52,183 bases of DNA from an uncultured archaeon (GTDB lineage Archaea; Nanobdellota; Nanobdellia; Woesearchaeales; UBA583): contig CAKZOW010000046.1 in assembly GCA_937138345.1 (NCBI GenBank), positions 1-52,183 on the forward strand, in the 5' to 3' direction. The notes under the pieces are model-generated. The model saw nothing but the letters and a program-made list of their open reading frames with translations. It was not told the origin of the DNA and did not search any database. Below are positions 26,580 through 35,770 of this stretch, piece after piece. The position numbers and the translations under genes are program-made. The number at the start of each line of letters is the position of its first letter. Within the stretch, counting starts at the first letter, position 1.

Positions 26580-27469
26580 CTTGACACCTCAAATGTTTTT
26601 ACGTAAGAGAAATGATTACTACCTGTTCTATGTATATTTTTTTTAATAAGTTCATCTAATTCAAGCTCATATCTAGATTTTGATTTTTCCATTCTTTGAG
26701 GTGAGACTATAATCTCAGATTCCCCTTGAAATGTATCTAGTATCCCTATTCCTTCAATACCTAATTTTAAATTCATTGCCTGCATAACTTCATAATTTGT
26801 AAATGAAGTATTTTCTATTGGCTCGGTAGATTCTTCTCCTCTTTTTAGATATGAAGGTAAGAGTAGATGTTTATCTAATTTTTTTGTATGTTGATGTGCT
26901 CTGTATTTAAATTTACAACTCATAGATTCTTCAAATGAAGAAATATATCTTTTATCTATAGATTCTTTTTTTAGTGATGCATCTAAAAATACAAGTAAAT
27001 CAATTCCAAATAATAGGGCATATGTTTGAGCATTATATCTATTTTCAACTGATACTTTAGAATCTAAAATCCCTTTTGGTGGGTAGAAGTTCTCTAAAAG
27101 AGAACATACATTTCTTCCAAGAATTTCTGCTCTTTGTAAAAAAGGCTTCATCTTAGGATTTGAAATGCCTGTATTGAGAATTGTATATATTAGAGGATTT
27201 AATCCATGAACCATTAGGCCCTCATTTACAGATTGAATTTTTTTACCTTCAAATCCATTACCAAGTGTAATTTTTGAATTAGAATTTGCATATCTAATAA
27301 AATTATTTGTAATTGGAAGAGAATAGTTACTGATATATGTTGAAATATCATCTAATGATGATGCTTTATTTTGAGCCATTGAGAGCACTTTGCTAAGTAC
27401 ACTACAACTCTCACCTAGAGAAATTGAATTAACTTGTTCTATGTTGTTTGTGGCTACTTCACTATTCAT
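26576..27469 (-). CDS. HDOD-domain-like signalling protein
   Basis: The 297-aa protein is weakly similar by pattern to HDOD domains. Residues 22-90 show 'LSKVLSMAQNKASSLDDIST', 'LPITNNFIRYANSN' and 'IQSVNEGLMVHGLNPLIYTIL', matching the helical HDOD order that contains 'LL(R/K)xxNS' and 'AIxxLG'. A later 'NAQTYALLFGIDLLVFL' lies where HDOD proteins have the degenerate HD helix. The last 100 residues match nothing I recognise. Bacterial YuxH-type proteins carry EAL and HDOD in one chain; here they are two overlapping genes, which supports the assignment. TATA box at 27501-27510. Function as a regulatory partner of the EAL protein is inferred. Confidence 0.55.
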   Translation of the reverse strand: MNSEVATNNIEQVNSISLGESCSVLSKVLSMAQNKASSLDDISTYISNYSLPITNNFIRYANSNSKITLGNGFEGKKIQSVNEGLMVHGLNPLIYTILNTGISNPKMKPFLQRAEILGRNVCSLLENFYPPKGILDSKVSVENRYNAQTYALLFGIDLLVFLDASLKKESIDKRYISSFEESMSCKFKYRAHQHTKKLDKHLLLPSYLKRGEESTEPIENTSFTNYEVMQAMNLKLGIEGIGILDTFQGESEIIVSPQRMEKSKSRYELELDELIKKNIHRTGSNHFSYVKTFEVSR

Positions 27470-27500
27470 ATGCCTATCAATTATATTATAGAGTGAGTAG

Positions 27501-27510
27501 TTTATAAATA
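27501..27510 (-). promoter_or_regulatory. TATA box of the HDOD-EAL operon
   Basis: Minus strand TATTTATAAA, about 36 bases upstream of the ATG at 27469; the leader would be about 10 bases. The 147-base gap to the divergent GH15 gene holds the two promoters and nothing else seen. Confidence 0.6.
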
Positions 27511-27580
27511 TTTTGTTTATTACTATTTATACATAGTAAATAATGTTATTGCTTCTCACCCTTTTATCATAATAACAACT

Positions 27581-27592
27581 CTTTATATATTA
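27581..27592 (+). promoter_or_regulatory. TATA box of the GH15-like gene
   Basis: CTTTATATATTA, centred about 31 bases upstream of the ATG at 27617. Confidence 0.65.
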
Positions 27593-27616
27593 TCTTACTG
27601 AAATTAGATTAGAATT

Positions 27617-28726
27617 ATGGTATTAAAAAAAAAGAAAAGTTATGAATCTCTTATGAAAGATCATTTTGACATTTTGAAATCACTTCAATATGAATCTGGT
27701 CTTTTTGCTGCATCATCTAAAAAAGTATCTACAGGTTATGATAAATCATGGCTTAGAGATAATTTCTATGAATGTTTGGCGTTTCAGGTAGCAGGAGACT
27801 ATTCTACGGCGACTAAAGTGTACAAAGCACTTCTTCAAATTTTCTTAAAACATGAATGGAAAATTGATCATGCAATTAAACAAAGACCATGGGAAAAACA
27901 TGAATATATTCATGCTAGATTTCACCCTGAAACATTTGAAGAATTTTGGGAAGATTGGGGAAATAAACAAAATGATGCAGTAGGTGCAATTTTATTTGGA
28001 GTAGGAGAAATTTATCATGCTGGATATTTCGAAGAATTAGGTGAGAGAGAACATGTTCTAAGAATCTTAAATAAATTGGTTCTTTATCTGCAAAGTATTG
28101 AATATTATCACGACCTTGATTCTGGTATGTGGGAAGAAGATGAAGAAGTTCATGCTTCATCAATTGGTGCTTGTGTTGCTGGTCTTAAAAATATTTCAAA
28201 AGTTCCAGGTATTGAAGTATCTGAGAATCTTATTAAAAAAGGTGAAGAAGCACTCGATGTACTATTGCCTAGAGAGAGTAAAAAAAAATTTTGTGACCTA
28301 TCTCAATTATCTCTTATCTATCCATATGGAGTTACTAACAAAAAACAAACTCAAGAAATATTAAAAAATGTTGAATATACACTGCTCAAAGATAGAGGAG
28401 TTATTAGATATAAAAATGATTATTATTATAATAATAATATGGATGGCTACTCTGAAGAAGCTGAATGGACTTTTGGTCTTGCTTGGCTTTCAATTATTCA
28501 CAATAGATTAGGTGATTATCAAAAAGCAAAAGAGCTTTTAGATACTATGATTGGTTTGGATACTAAATTAGGACTACCTGAACTTTATTTTTCAAACTCT
28601 GAGAAATACAATGAAAACACTCCTCTTGGATGGACTGAATCTCTATTTTTAGTAGCACTTCATGACTTACACGATTCACATCACAGTAAAAGAAAAAGTG
28701 TATTTAAAGATGTTTTTCATAAATAA
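27617..28726 (+). CDS. GH15-like glycoside hydrolase (glucoamylase / phosphorylase-kinase-alpha type fold)
   Basis: The 369-aa soluble protein has (alpha/alpha)6-barrel features of family GH15: 'YDKSWLRDNFYECLAF' (about 41-56), 'WGNKQNDAVGAILFGVGEIY' (about 115), the 'SGMWEEDEE' acidic motif (about 173) and 'TPLGWTESLFLVALHDL' (about 337-353). Acidic residues in the MWEE and GWTE motifs are at the positions of the catalytic pair in glucoamylases. No signal peptide, so intracellular alpha-glucan hydrolysis (glycogen or a disaccharide) is likely. It is shorter than most GH15 enzymes and lacks the N-terminal beta-sandwich. It diverges from the HDOD-EAL operon. Confidence 0.75.
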   Translation: MVLKKKKSYESLMKDHFDILKSLQYESGLFAASSKKVSTGYDKSWLRDNFYECLAFQVAGDYSTATKVYKALLQIFLKHEWKIDHAIKQRPWEKHEYIHARFHPETFEEFWEDWGNKQNDAVGAILFGVGEIYHAGYFEELGEREHVLRILNKLVLYLQSIEYYHDLDSGMWEEDEEVHASSIGACVAGLKNISKVPGIEVSENLIKKGEEALDVLLPRESKKKFCDLSQLSLIYPYGVTNKKQTQEILKNVEYTLLKDRGVIRYKNDYYYNNNMDGYSEEAEWTFGLAWLSIIHNRLGDYQKAKELLDTMIGLDTKLGLPELYFSNSEKYNENTPLGWTESLFLVALHDLHDSHHSKRKSVFKDVFHK

Positions 28727-28730
28727 TAAG

Positions 28731-28770
28731 AATAACAAAAATTCTTTTTTTCTTAAGTTATTATTTTTTT
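28731..28770. terminator. Bidirectional terminator between convergent genes
   Basis: Stem 'aataac...gttatt' enclosing an 'aaaaa-ttc-ttttt' core, with T-runs on both strands, sits between the convergent GH15 gene and the 893-aa beta-helix gene. The T-runs overlap the last codons of the latter. Confidence 0.5.
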
Positions 28771-31430
28771 CTTAATTTATTATATGCAATAAGAACTACA
28801 ATACCTACTATTGAAATTATTAAAAGTAAGTTAGTATGTGAGATAGAAGAACTTTCTTCTGAGATTATTTCTTCATCACTTTTATTTTCTGAAGATGATG
28901 AGAGTTGAGTTACTTTATAGACATCTTCTCCAAGTGATTCTTCTTTTTCAAGAAGATACTCTTGTTGTGTATCTGAATGAGTTACATAAATTTCTTCGTT
29001 AGTTAAAGAGGTATTTATTGAGAGATATTTACCATTATATTTACTTAAATCATAATTTGTTGTAAACTCATCTATATTATCGAGTTGAGTTAGATTTAAA
29101 TTAACACTTTCTTTATCTGAAGAGATATCACTTATATTTGTATTTGTTTTTTGATAACCACATTCTACTTTCTCAATATATGGTGAGATACAAGAATTTT
29201 TATCTTCAACTTCTCTTAATTGATAATTATTTGAACATTGAGTCCATTCTCCATAAATAAGATTAGATTTGCAATTTGGATCTGAATTAATATAATTATT
29301 AGCATTTGAAGATTTTTGAGAATCTTGAGATGATGTAGTATATCTTTCATCTATCTCTTCGTCAGTTAAAATTCCTTCGTCAGGTCTTTGAGGATTTGAA
29401 TCCTCCTCATCATCACCATAAATTACTCTGAAATTTTGTGATGTAGTCACAACTTCATCTTCATTAAAGAGTACAAGATATATTGTTTGAAGACCTTCTT
29501 CATTTACATTAATTTCAATAGTTCCCGATGATTGTGTAATTTCTGTAGTACTTATCTCTTCATTATTGAGAAATACTTTTATTTCATCATAAGGATCAGT
29601 TCCATCAATTTCATATTCTAAAAGAAATGTTCTTGAAACTTCATTTCCATCCTGAGGTGATAAGATTTCAATTGTTAAGTCACTTGAATCTATTTCTTCA
29701 ACTAATACACTTACTAAATGAGAAGTCTGTGTGTCATCTTCACCAAAACATGTTAATGTGTAGGTACTCGTAATATAAATTGGCGAGATTTCTTGAGATC
29801 CGCTAATTTCTTTTTCTCCATCCCAATTACCTGAGGCACTACATGATTGAGCGTACTGTGACTCCCAAGAGAGCATAACTGCACCGCCTGGTTGTATTAA
29901 ACTCTGATTTACATCAAATGTAATTACTGGAAAAATTGCTTCATCATCTTCATTAAATTCAAAAGCCCCAACATCTAATTGTGAATAAATGCTTCTTTGT
30001 TTTGATGAGAGATCATAGACATATTCATAGAGTGGAAATAAACTATATCCAAACCCTTTTCCTGGATTAATTCCAGCATTTATTGCAGAGGAACTCCCTT
30101 TTAGAAAGTATTGATAAGAACTTGGATTAGTTAATTCTTCATCAGTAATATAGAGATTATTTTCAATTTGAGTAACATCTGATGCATCTCCGCTTTTATA
30201 TTCAATTAATTTTGACTCATCTAAATTTACAAAAAGATTGTTGATAATCTTTACTTCTGAAATATCTTTGTAGTTATAGAGTTTAATTGCTTTAACCCCT
30301 GAAGTTTTTTTATTATCAACTATTGTATTTCCTGAGATATAGAGTTTTTGAATATCATTGTCTGCAGAATTTGCTTCAGATGAATAATCAATTATACCTG
30401 AATTTGCTGAATTTGGTCCTTGTTCTATAACATTACCAATAATATAGGTTAAACCTCCTTGTGGAATATTTATGTTATATGAGGATACAGCTGATTCATC
30501 AGTTAATCTATTATATAAAATATAATTTTCAATTGCTCTTGATTTTAATAGATGACCATGGTGTTTAACATTATGGGAATAGGAATTTTTCAATATGAAA
30601 ACAAATGCACTAGTCATGTAAATATTATGAGTTAAACCTATAGCACCATTTGTTTTTATTGCACCACTATCTTTAAATTCTGAGCTATCGATGATGAGAT
30701 ACTTTCTTTCATTTCCACTAACTCCAACATTTGAGGATAAAATTCCCATCTCATTATTTTCAAATAATGAATTTTTAATAATTGAAACTCCTGTTGATTC
30801 TAATCTAATTCCAGCTCCATTTCTATCATTTACTTTTGCACCCTTAAAATGAATATTATCAAAAATGATATTTTCTCCTTGAGGTACAAGAATTGCTTTT
30901 CCATTTGATATAGAACATCCTGTAGCATCTAAAATTGGTTTAGAATCTCCTACCCCTCTAATAGTTAAATTATCTTGGTTAAATACTTTTATATCACAAG
31001 TATATGTACCTGAATCAATTTCAATAATATCATTATCATTTGCAGAGGATAATGCAGAAGATAATGTTGTAAATTCTTTATTTTCACCAACTTGTAGAGT
31101 AGAACCTTGTGGAAATGTAGGAATTATTTTAGCTTCAATTATTAGAGATTTTGAAGACGTACCATCACTACATTCAATTTCATAAAATGTATTCTTATCA
31201 ACACTTGCAATTGCATATTCTCCAGATAGAGCAATTTCTCCCGAAATACCTTGTTTACCTGTACAGGAAGTAGCTTGATTTGATTCCCAAACAAGTTTCA
31301 TTGATTCTCCTTGTTCTACTAAAGGAGGTACTAACGCCATTTCAACATCTAAACCATAAACTGCTGAAGATAGAAAAATAACTAATAATAAGTTAATACT
31401 AAATACTATTGCTTTAAGTTGTTTCATCAT
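28761..31430 (-). CDS. Exported beta-helix protein with Ig-like, TSP1-like and C-terminal anchor modules
   Basis: The track starts at a GTG (31442), but an ATG at 31430 (MMKQLKAI) gives a clean signal peptide ('LLLVIFLSSAVYG'). The roughly 889-aa product has an Ig-like domain with 'LVWESNQATSC', a parallel beta-helix (about 95-470, 'GIRLESTGVSIIKNSLFENN'), a second Ig-like domain 'LSWESQYAQSCSASG' and a third beta-sandwich segment. Then come an acidic/Ser linker, a thrombospondin-like 'GEWTQCSNNYQLREV', and a TM with a basic tail ('YNKLRKK'). The tail modules match those of the 758-aa protein at 19974. The start overlaps the end of the 808-aa Cys-rich gene, so it is the last gene of the pilus operon. 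Possible surface adhesin or glycan-active protein. Confidence 0.8.
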   Translation of the reverse strand: MMKQLKAIVFSINLLLVIFLSSAVYGLDVEMALVPPLVEQGESMKLVWESNQATSCTGKQGISGEIALSGEYAIASVDKNTFYEIECSDGTSSKSLIIEAKIIPTFPQGSTLQVGENKEFTTLSSALSSANDNDIIEIDSGTYTCDIKVFNQDNLTIRGVGDSKPILDATGCSISNGKAILVPQGENIIFDNIHFKGAKVNDRNGAGIRLESTGVSIIKNSLFENNEMGILSSNVGVSGNERKYLIIDSSEFKDSGAIKTNGAIGLTHNIYMTSAFVFILKNSYSHNVKHHGHLLKSRAIENYILYNRLTDESAVSSYNINIPQGGLTYIIGNVIEQGPNSANSGIIDYSSEANSADNDIQKLYISGNTIVDNKKTSGVKAIKLYNYKDISEVKIINNLFVNLDESKLIEYKSGDASDVTQIENNLYITDEELTNPSSYQYFLKGSSSAINAGINPGKGFGYSLFPLYEYVYDLSSKQRSIYSQLDVGAFEFNEDDEAIFPVITFDVNQSLIQPGGAVMLSWESQYAQSCSASGNWDGEKEISGSQEISPIYITSTYTLTCFGEDDTQTSHLVSVLVEEIDSSDLTIEILSPQDGNEVSRTFLLEYEIDGTDPYDEIKVFLNNEEISTTEITQSSGTIEINVNEEGLQTIYLVLFNEDEVVTTSQNFRVIYGDDEEDSNPQRPDEGILTDEEIDERYTTSSQDSQKSSNANNYINSDPNCKSNLIYGEWTQCSNNYQLREVEDKNSCISPYIEKVECGYQKTNTNISDISSDKESVNLNLTQLDNIDEFTTNYDLSKYNGKYLSINTSLTNEEIYVTHSDTQQEYLLEKEESLGEDVYKVTQLSSSSENKSDEEIISEESSSISHTNLLLIISIVGIVVLIAYNKLRKK

Positions 31431-33840
31431 TACATGCCCCACAAATCCAAGAGTTACCTAAGTTACAACATTCCTCATTTGAACTACATATCTCAGTACC
31501 ACAACATTTTTGCCCTTCTGGGAGTACATATTGTTGAGGAACGCAACTTCCAGAATCAGAACAAATTCCTTGAACACTCTCTAAACACTCCATTCCCTCA
31601 GGTGGTGGAAATATTCTTGAACAAAAATCCCCTACAGTATCTGCATTACATCTTCCATTTTCACACGCAAATGTACAGCCATAGCTACTTCCTCTACAAG
31701 CATTACCATCTTTAGATAAATCAGCACCACACACCCCACCTGAACATGTCATACAACCCCATTGACCACAACTTCTTCCATCTTTAGATGAATCTGAGAC
31801 ACATGCAGCTCCATCTCCTGAAGCACCACAACTCATACATGATGGACACCAATCCCTAGAAGCACCTTCTACAAAACCACATGCTCCGGAATTAGTACAA
31901 GTTTCACATCTAGAACAAAATGCACTATCTTTATATCCAACTGGAGCCATTTCAATTGAACCATTCATACAAACCCTACACTCTTGACCTGGAATTGGTT
32001 CATTATTATCTTCAATGTTTGCAACACATGCAGCATTTCCATCAGAGTTAATTCCGCAAGTATTACATGCTCCACAGTGTTGTGAGTCAATAATGTTTTC
32101 TAAATAAAATTCTTCTGTTGCAACACCTGAACAGGTACCATCTTCACCACAAACATTACAATGTCCTGTTGAATCACAAGTCATAGGTTTTTGTGGATCA
32201 TAGAGTCCATTATCAACAGATGCAGGTTGACATGCTGCCTCAGTTACATTAATTCCATTACATACATGGCATTCTTGAGAACAGTCATCAAAACCAGCTT
32301 CTAGAGGAGTCGTATTTCCTTGCCCATCACAAATCTCACAAGTAACTCCTGTTGTTGTACCGTATGGTTTTGGTTGACAAGTTTTAATTCCAAATTCTTC
32401 ATTAAATACACCACAAGTCTCGCAAATTGAACAATCGGCATTACTTTCACAGACTCCTTCTTCTGGAATTGGTGGTGGTCCCTCTCCTTCAACACATTGA
32501 AAAATACTTTGGTCTTCTAGTTCTACTTCTTCATAAGGAACTGGACATGTTTCTCCAATTGCAATTCTTAAACTAACTTCAGATGCTAAAGGCGTATTAT
32601 CTTGGAAAAGATATGCAGAATCTTCACAACGTACAGTAAATAAAAGAGCTAATTTTTTACTCACTGAGATGAGTTGTGTTTTTTGTGATTGAATACTATT
32701 TTCTCCTTCTTCATCAGTACATTCATAGCTTACACTAGAGTAATATTTTTTACCATCTTCATTTTGTGCATTTCTAATTGCATTAATATTGATAATTTGA
32801 TTACTGTTAAAATCAACTTCAGGTAAAACATATTGCACTCCGCCTTCTCCTGCAACCCTATCAATTGCTCCTTCTAGAGGTACTGGTGATGGACAACCAT
32901 TGTTAATTGCATTAGTATCTGGGAAAGCATAATCAATTACATACTCACCATAATCGTAATCATATTTTTGAGTATTTCTCTCTAAAAAGCTAATGATACC
33001 ACCATTGAGAACTGAAGATTTAGTTTTTGCAAATACTGTTTCTACTTGATTGTCAATTTTGATTTTGTCAATTTCATAAGAACAAGATACACTTTGAGAT
33101 TCAAATTTCTCTTCTAAATCTGAAACTACCATATCTAAGGCAACTTTTACATCTGAAGATTTTAAATTTAATTCTTCTAATACTTGATCTGTAAAAAAAC
33201 CATCTTCTTCACAATCACATTTTGATGTTAAAGCTTGGCATGATTTTGATTCAAAAAGCTCACTTTTTAAAGTATATTCTAAACTTCCTGCATCTTGAGA
33301 ATTCCACTCATAGAAACTAAAAAAAAAATCCCACACTGGCCAATCTTTTTGATACACTTTTGCTAAGTCTTCTTTTAGTACAACATTACTTCCCTCAGAA
33401 TATACATAAAAATCACTTAATTCAATAATTACAGGGCTATTTTTTAATTCTTCAATATCAGAAGTATTTGCATGAATAGTAATTGTTGGATAATCAATTG
33501 TAAAACCTCTCTCCTCTAAAACACTAATAGTTGATTTGATATTTGTATCTAAATAATATTTTAGTGATGGTTTTCCCTCTGTTGAAAAATTTACTGGGAA
33601 TTGTGAATTACAATACCAAACATCACCATTTTCATATGATGAGAATCCTTGTCTTAAAAATTGTTCCATTGCAACAGATATTGCCTTATCAATATTTAAT
33701 TCTACTTCTGATACTACTTGAGAACTCTGTGCAATATCAAAATCAAGTGATACTTGCTCTTGTTGAAAAAATACAAATAATGCAACTAATCCAACAACTA
33801 CTAAAAATATTACGCTTATTGCTTCTGCTTTTTTCTTCAT
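31414..33840 (-). CDS. 808-aa cysteine-rich surface protein with pilin-like N-terminus
   Basis: The N-terminus 'MKKKAEAISVIFLVVVGLVA' is a short basic stretch plus one TM, like the neighbouring pilin-like genes. Residues 35-450 are a mixed alpha/beta region with few cysteines. From about 465 to the end the chain is packed with cysteines in short repeats: 'CSICETCG', 'CHVCNG', 'CGACNTCG', 'CSRCETC', 'CPSCMSCG', 'CMTCSGGVCG', 'CCGTEICSSNEECC'. This resembles furin-like or disulfide-knot repeats in eukaryote-type surface proteins. Disulfide-stabilised stalk or binding module outside the cell is inferred. It overlaps the upstream pilin-like gene by four bases and the downstream beta-helix gene by about 17. 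Confidence 0.75.
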   Translation of the reverse strand: MKKKAEAISVIFLVVVGLVALFVFFQQEQVSLDFDIAQSSQVVSEVELNIDKAISVAMEQFLRQGFSSYENGDVWYCNSQFPVNFSTEGKPSLKYYLDTNIKSTISVLEERGFTIDYPTITIHANTSDIEELKNSPVIIELSDFYVYSEGSNVVLKEDLAKVYQKDWPVWDFFFSFYEWNSQDAGSLEYTLKSELFESKSCQALTSKCDCEEDGFFTDQVLEELNLKSSDVKVALDMVVSDLEEKFESQSVSCSYEIDKIKIDNQVETVFAKTKSSVLNGGIISFLERNTQKYDYDYGEYVIDYAFPDTNAINNGCPSPVPLEGAIDRVAGEGGVQYVLPEVDFNSNQIININAIRNAQNEDGKKYYSSVSYECTDEEGENSIQSQKTQLISVSKKLALLFTVRCEDSAYLFQDNTPLASEVSLRIAIGETCPVPYEEVELEDQSIFQCVEGEGPPPIPEEGVCESNADCSICETCGVFNEEFGIKTCQPKPYGTTTGVTCEICDGQGNTTPLEAGFDDCSQECHVCNGINVTEAACQPASVDNGLYDPQKPMTCDSTGHCNVCGEDGTCSGVATEEFYLENIIDSQHCGACNTCGINSDGNAACVANIEDNNEPIPGQECRVCMNGSIEMAPVGYKDSAFCSRCETCTNSGACGFVEGASRDWCPSCMSCGASGDGAACVSDSSKDGRSCGQWGCMTCSGGVCGADLSKDGNACRGSSYGCTFACENGRCNADTVGDFCSRIFPPPEGMECLESVQGICSDSGSCVPQQYVLPEGQKCCGTEICSSNEECCNLGNSWICGACNDETT

Positions 33841-34241
33841 CCTTCACAATTTAGAGAAATACTTCCCTTGTAGATAACCTCCATACTACATTGATACTCA
33901 AGTGAGTTTAATCTTTTTGCTAAATCATTAGAGAATGTAAAGTTATAGGGCTCAAATTCACATTTGCTAATCTGGCATGATATTTTATCATTTCCACTTA
34001 TACATACCCTATCTTCATTTGTGTATAATGTAGTATTATAGTACATTGTAATTGGAATTGTAAAAGAATTACCTGGGCCAGTATTGCATAAAAAATTTGC
34101 TTGTTTTAAAATTTGTTTAACTTGAAAATCTATTTTTTCTTGAGAAAAAGAAGTTGATTGATTATAGATAAGAGGACCTATGATACCTAGAGCAATTAAC
34201 ATTGCTAAAATTCCAAATATCATCCATATTGTCTCCTCCAT
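33837..34241 (-). CDS. Small pilin-like protein
   Basis: The 134-aa product has one N-terminal TM ('MIFGILAMLIALGIIGPLIY') preceded by acidic rather than basic residues, then a polar domain with six cysteines ('FLCNTG', 'VCISG', 'SCQISKCEFEPYNF', 'YQCSMEV', 'LNCEG') likely in disulfides. Resembles the 129-aa plus-strand protein at 40627 in size, TM and a matching 'C.FDLDE..YNI' / 'CEFEPYNFTF' segment. Its stop overlaps the start of the 808-aa gene by ATGA. Minor pilin of the nearby ATPase/platform is the best guess. Confidence 0.6.
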   Translation of the reverse strand: MEETIWMIFGILAMLIALGIIGPLIYNQSTSFSQEKIDFQVKQILKQANFLCNTGPGNSFTIPITMYYNTTLYTNEDRVCISGNDKISCQISKCEFEPYNFTFSNDLAKRLNSLEYQCSMEVIYKGSISLNCEG

Positions 34242-34255
34242 TTATCTAAATATAC

Positions 34256-34810
34256 TTAGGCACAAGAAAGTTCATCTTCAATAATATAGTACCAATGATT
34301 TGCTTTATTATCTTCACTAATTGAACATTCTCCTGGTTGAATAAATTCTAATAGTTTATTTGTGGCCTCTAGTTGAGAATAACCCCATTCATCTTCAAAA
34401 TAGTTACATAAAATTTGAGCACAAGTTCTCATATTTAGTTCTCTACATTCATATACTGAAGCACAATAAATTGCATCTTCACACACTCCAACAATACTGT
34501 AGTCGGAGTTATAATCAGTTGTTAGATCATTGTTATTTAAATCAACAGCTCTACTAAATTTGGTTTTACAATAAGTAACAGTGTCGAGTTGAGAATCAAT
34601 ATTTGCACAAGATTGTTTACAAAAATCTTCTACATCTTGTCTTGCTTGTTTTAATTTATTTTCATCTGCAAGATTTTTTAATTCTTCTTGTTTCGAAGTG
34701 ATTTGTCCTCCAAACATTTGAAGCAATACCATTGCAACAGCTAAAACTACAAATAATGCAATGAAAATTTCAATTGGTTTCTCTGATGCTCTTTTTAAAA
34801 TATGTTTCAT
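34256..34810 (-). CDS. Pilin-like protein with N-terminal membrane helix
   Basis: The 184-aa product has a basic N-terminus 'MKHILKRASEKPIEIFIALF' followed by a TM to about residue 30, a heptad-rich stretch (35-60) and a Cys-containing domain ('FCKQSCANI', 'VTYCKTKF', 'CEDAIYCASVYECREL', 'RTCAQILC'). No known family recognised. Own TATA box at 34841-34856. The basic-then-hydrophobic start followed by an alpha-helical stalk is pilin-like. Part of the pilus cluster. Confidence 0.6.
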   Translation of the reverse strand: MKHILKRASEKPIEIFIALFVVLAVAMVLLQMFGGQITSKQEELKNLADENKLKQARQDVEDFCKQSCANIDSQLDTVTYCKTKFSRAVDLNNNDLTTDYNSDYSIVGVCEDAIYCASVYECRELNMRTCAQILCNYFEDEWGYSQLEATNKLLEFIQPGECSISEDNKANHWYYIIEDELSCA

Positions 34811-34840
34811 AAGGACTCAGAATAATCACAGTTTAAAAAA

Positions 34841-34856
34841 GTATTGTATATATATA
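34841..34856 (-). promoter_or_regulatory. TATA box inside the pilus cluster (34810 gene)
   Basis: Minus strand 'TATATATACAATAC', about 40 bases upstream of the ATG at 34810, suggesting a separate transcript for the last four genes. Confidence 0.55.
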
Positions 34857-34882
34857 AGTGATAACAGAATAAAAAATAACTT

Positions 34883-35293
34883 TTAAGTTATTTCAACTAA
34901 AGATAGAGGAGCATTATATGAAATTTTAATTGAATTTCCATTTGAAGCAATATCGCAATAATAATCATCTTCATCAAAATCATCATCTCTTCTTAATTCA
35001 TCAAAAATACTCAAGCAAGTAGTTGACACACCCCCTAAAAGTACAAAGCAAATTGAGTCTTCTAAACTTTGTTGTTTATCAATTCTACATTGTTTTGCAA
35101 GAGATACCACATTGTTTGTAGTAATTGAAGATACTTCTAGTATTTTTTCTTCATCGCTTAAATCATTTTTTTCAATGATTGAATCTAACCCTTCTTTTGA
35201 ATTAGCTAAATTATCTTGGGAAAAGTAAACCATTCCACCTCCTACTGTTATTGCAACAAATAAGATTATCATAATTTGTATTGGCATCTCCAT
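34883..35293 (-). CDS. Small pilin-like protein
   Basis: The 136-aa protein starts 'MEMPIQIMIILFVAITVGGG' with one TM, then 'NLANSKEGLDSIIEKNDLSDE', a helical segment, and a domain with four cysteines ('QCRIDK', 'DSICFVLL', 'TTCLSIF', 'YYCDIAS'). No family assignment. It sits between two other single-TM proteins in the pilus cluster. A TATA-like 'AATATTATAAATTA' about 32 bases upstream overlaps the 3' end of its neighbour. Confidence 0.55.
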   Translation of the reverse strand: MEMPIQIMIILFVAITVGGGMVYFSQDNLANSKEGLDSIIEKNDLSDEEKILEVSSITTNNVVSLAKQCRIDKQQSLEDSICFVLLGGVSTTCLSIFDELRRDDDFDEDDYYCDIASNGNSIKISYNAPLSLVEIT

Positions 35294-35329
35294 TTTTATA
35301 TAGTATATTTATTTTGATAATTTATAATA

Positions 35330-35770
35330 TTATATTATTAAATTTATTTTTGAATCTGAACAAGAAATTTCAATAATAGAAGGAACTGGTATTTCATCAT
35401 TTTCTAGTTCTAAATCTTCTCGATCACCACAGGAAAATTCTGCGCTTTGGAGTTGAGTACAATAATTTATTTGTCTTATTTTACTAAAGATAAATCCTTT
35501 TGAAATTTCTGCATATTTATCATCTTCTAAGTAAACTGTTTTTGAGAGTGGTATTTCTCCTTTTCCGCAAAGTTCCCAAACAGTATATATCTCCTCAATT
35601 AAACCTAAAGAATCTACTCTTTGAAATGATGTTTCTTGAGTGTCTACTCCTATGAGTTCTTTAAATGATGAAGATAATTCTTCCCCATCAATATCAATAA
35701 TAAAATTTAATCCTATTCCAATTATTAATAATGCAACTCCAACATATACAATTATTTCTATTGTTTCCAT
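35330..35770 (-). CDS. Small pilin-like protein
   Basis: The 146-aa product begins 'METIEIIVYVGVALLIIGIG' (one TM, residues 5-25), followed by a polar region with four cysteines ('ELCGKGE', 'INYCTQLQSAEFSCGD', 'EISCSDS'). The start METIE matches the start of the 1902-aa protein at 41457. It begins exactly where the 30-aa ORF ends (35771), with no gap, which argues for translational coupling. Likely component or cargo of the pilus assembly system. Confidence 0.6.
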   Translation of the reverse strand: METIEIIVYVGVALLIIGIGLNFIIDIDGEELSSSFKELIGVDTQETSFQRVDSLGLIEEIYTVWELCGKGEIPLSKTVYLEDDKYAEISKGFIFSKIRQINYCTQLQSAEFSCGDREDLELENDEIPVPSIIEISCSDSKINLII

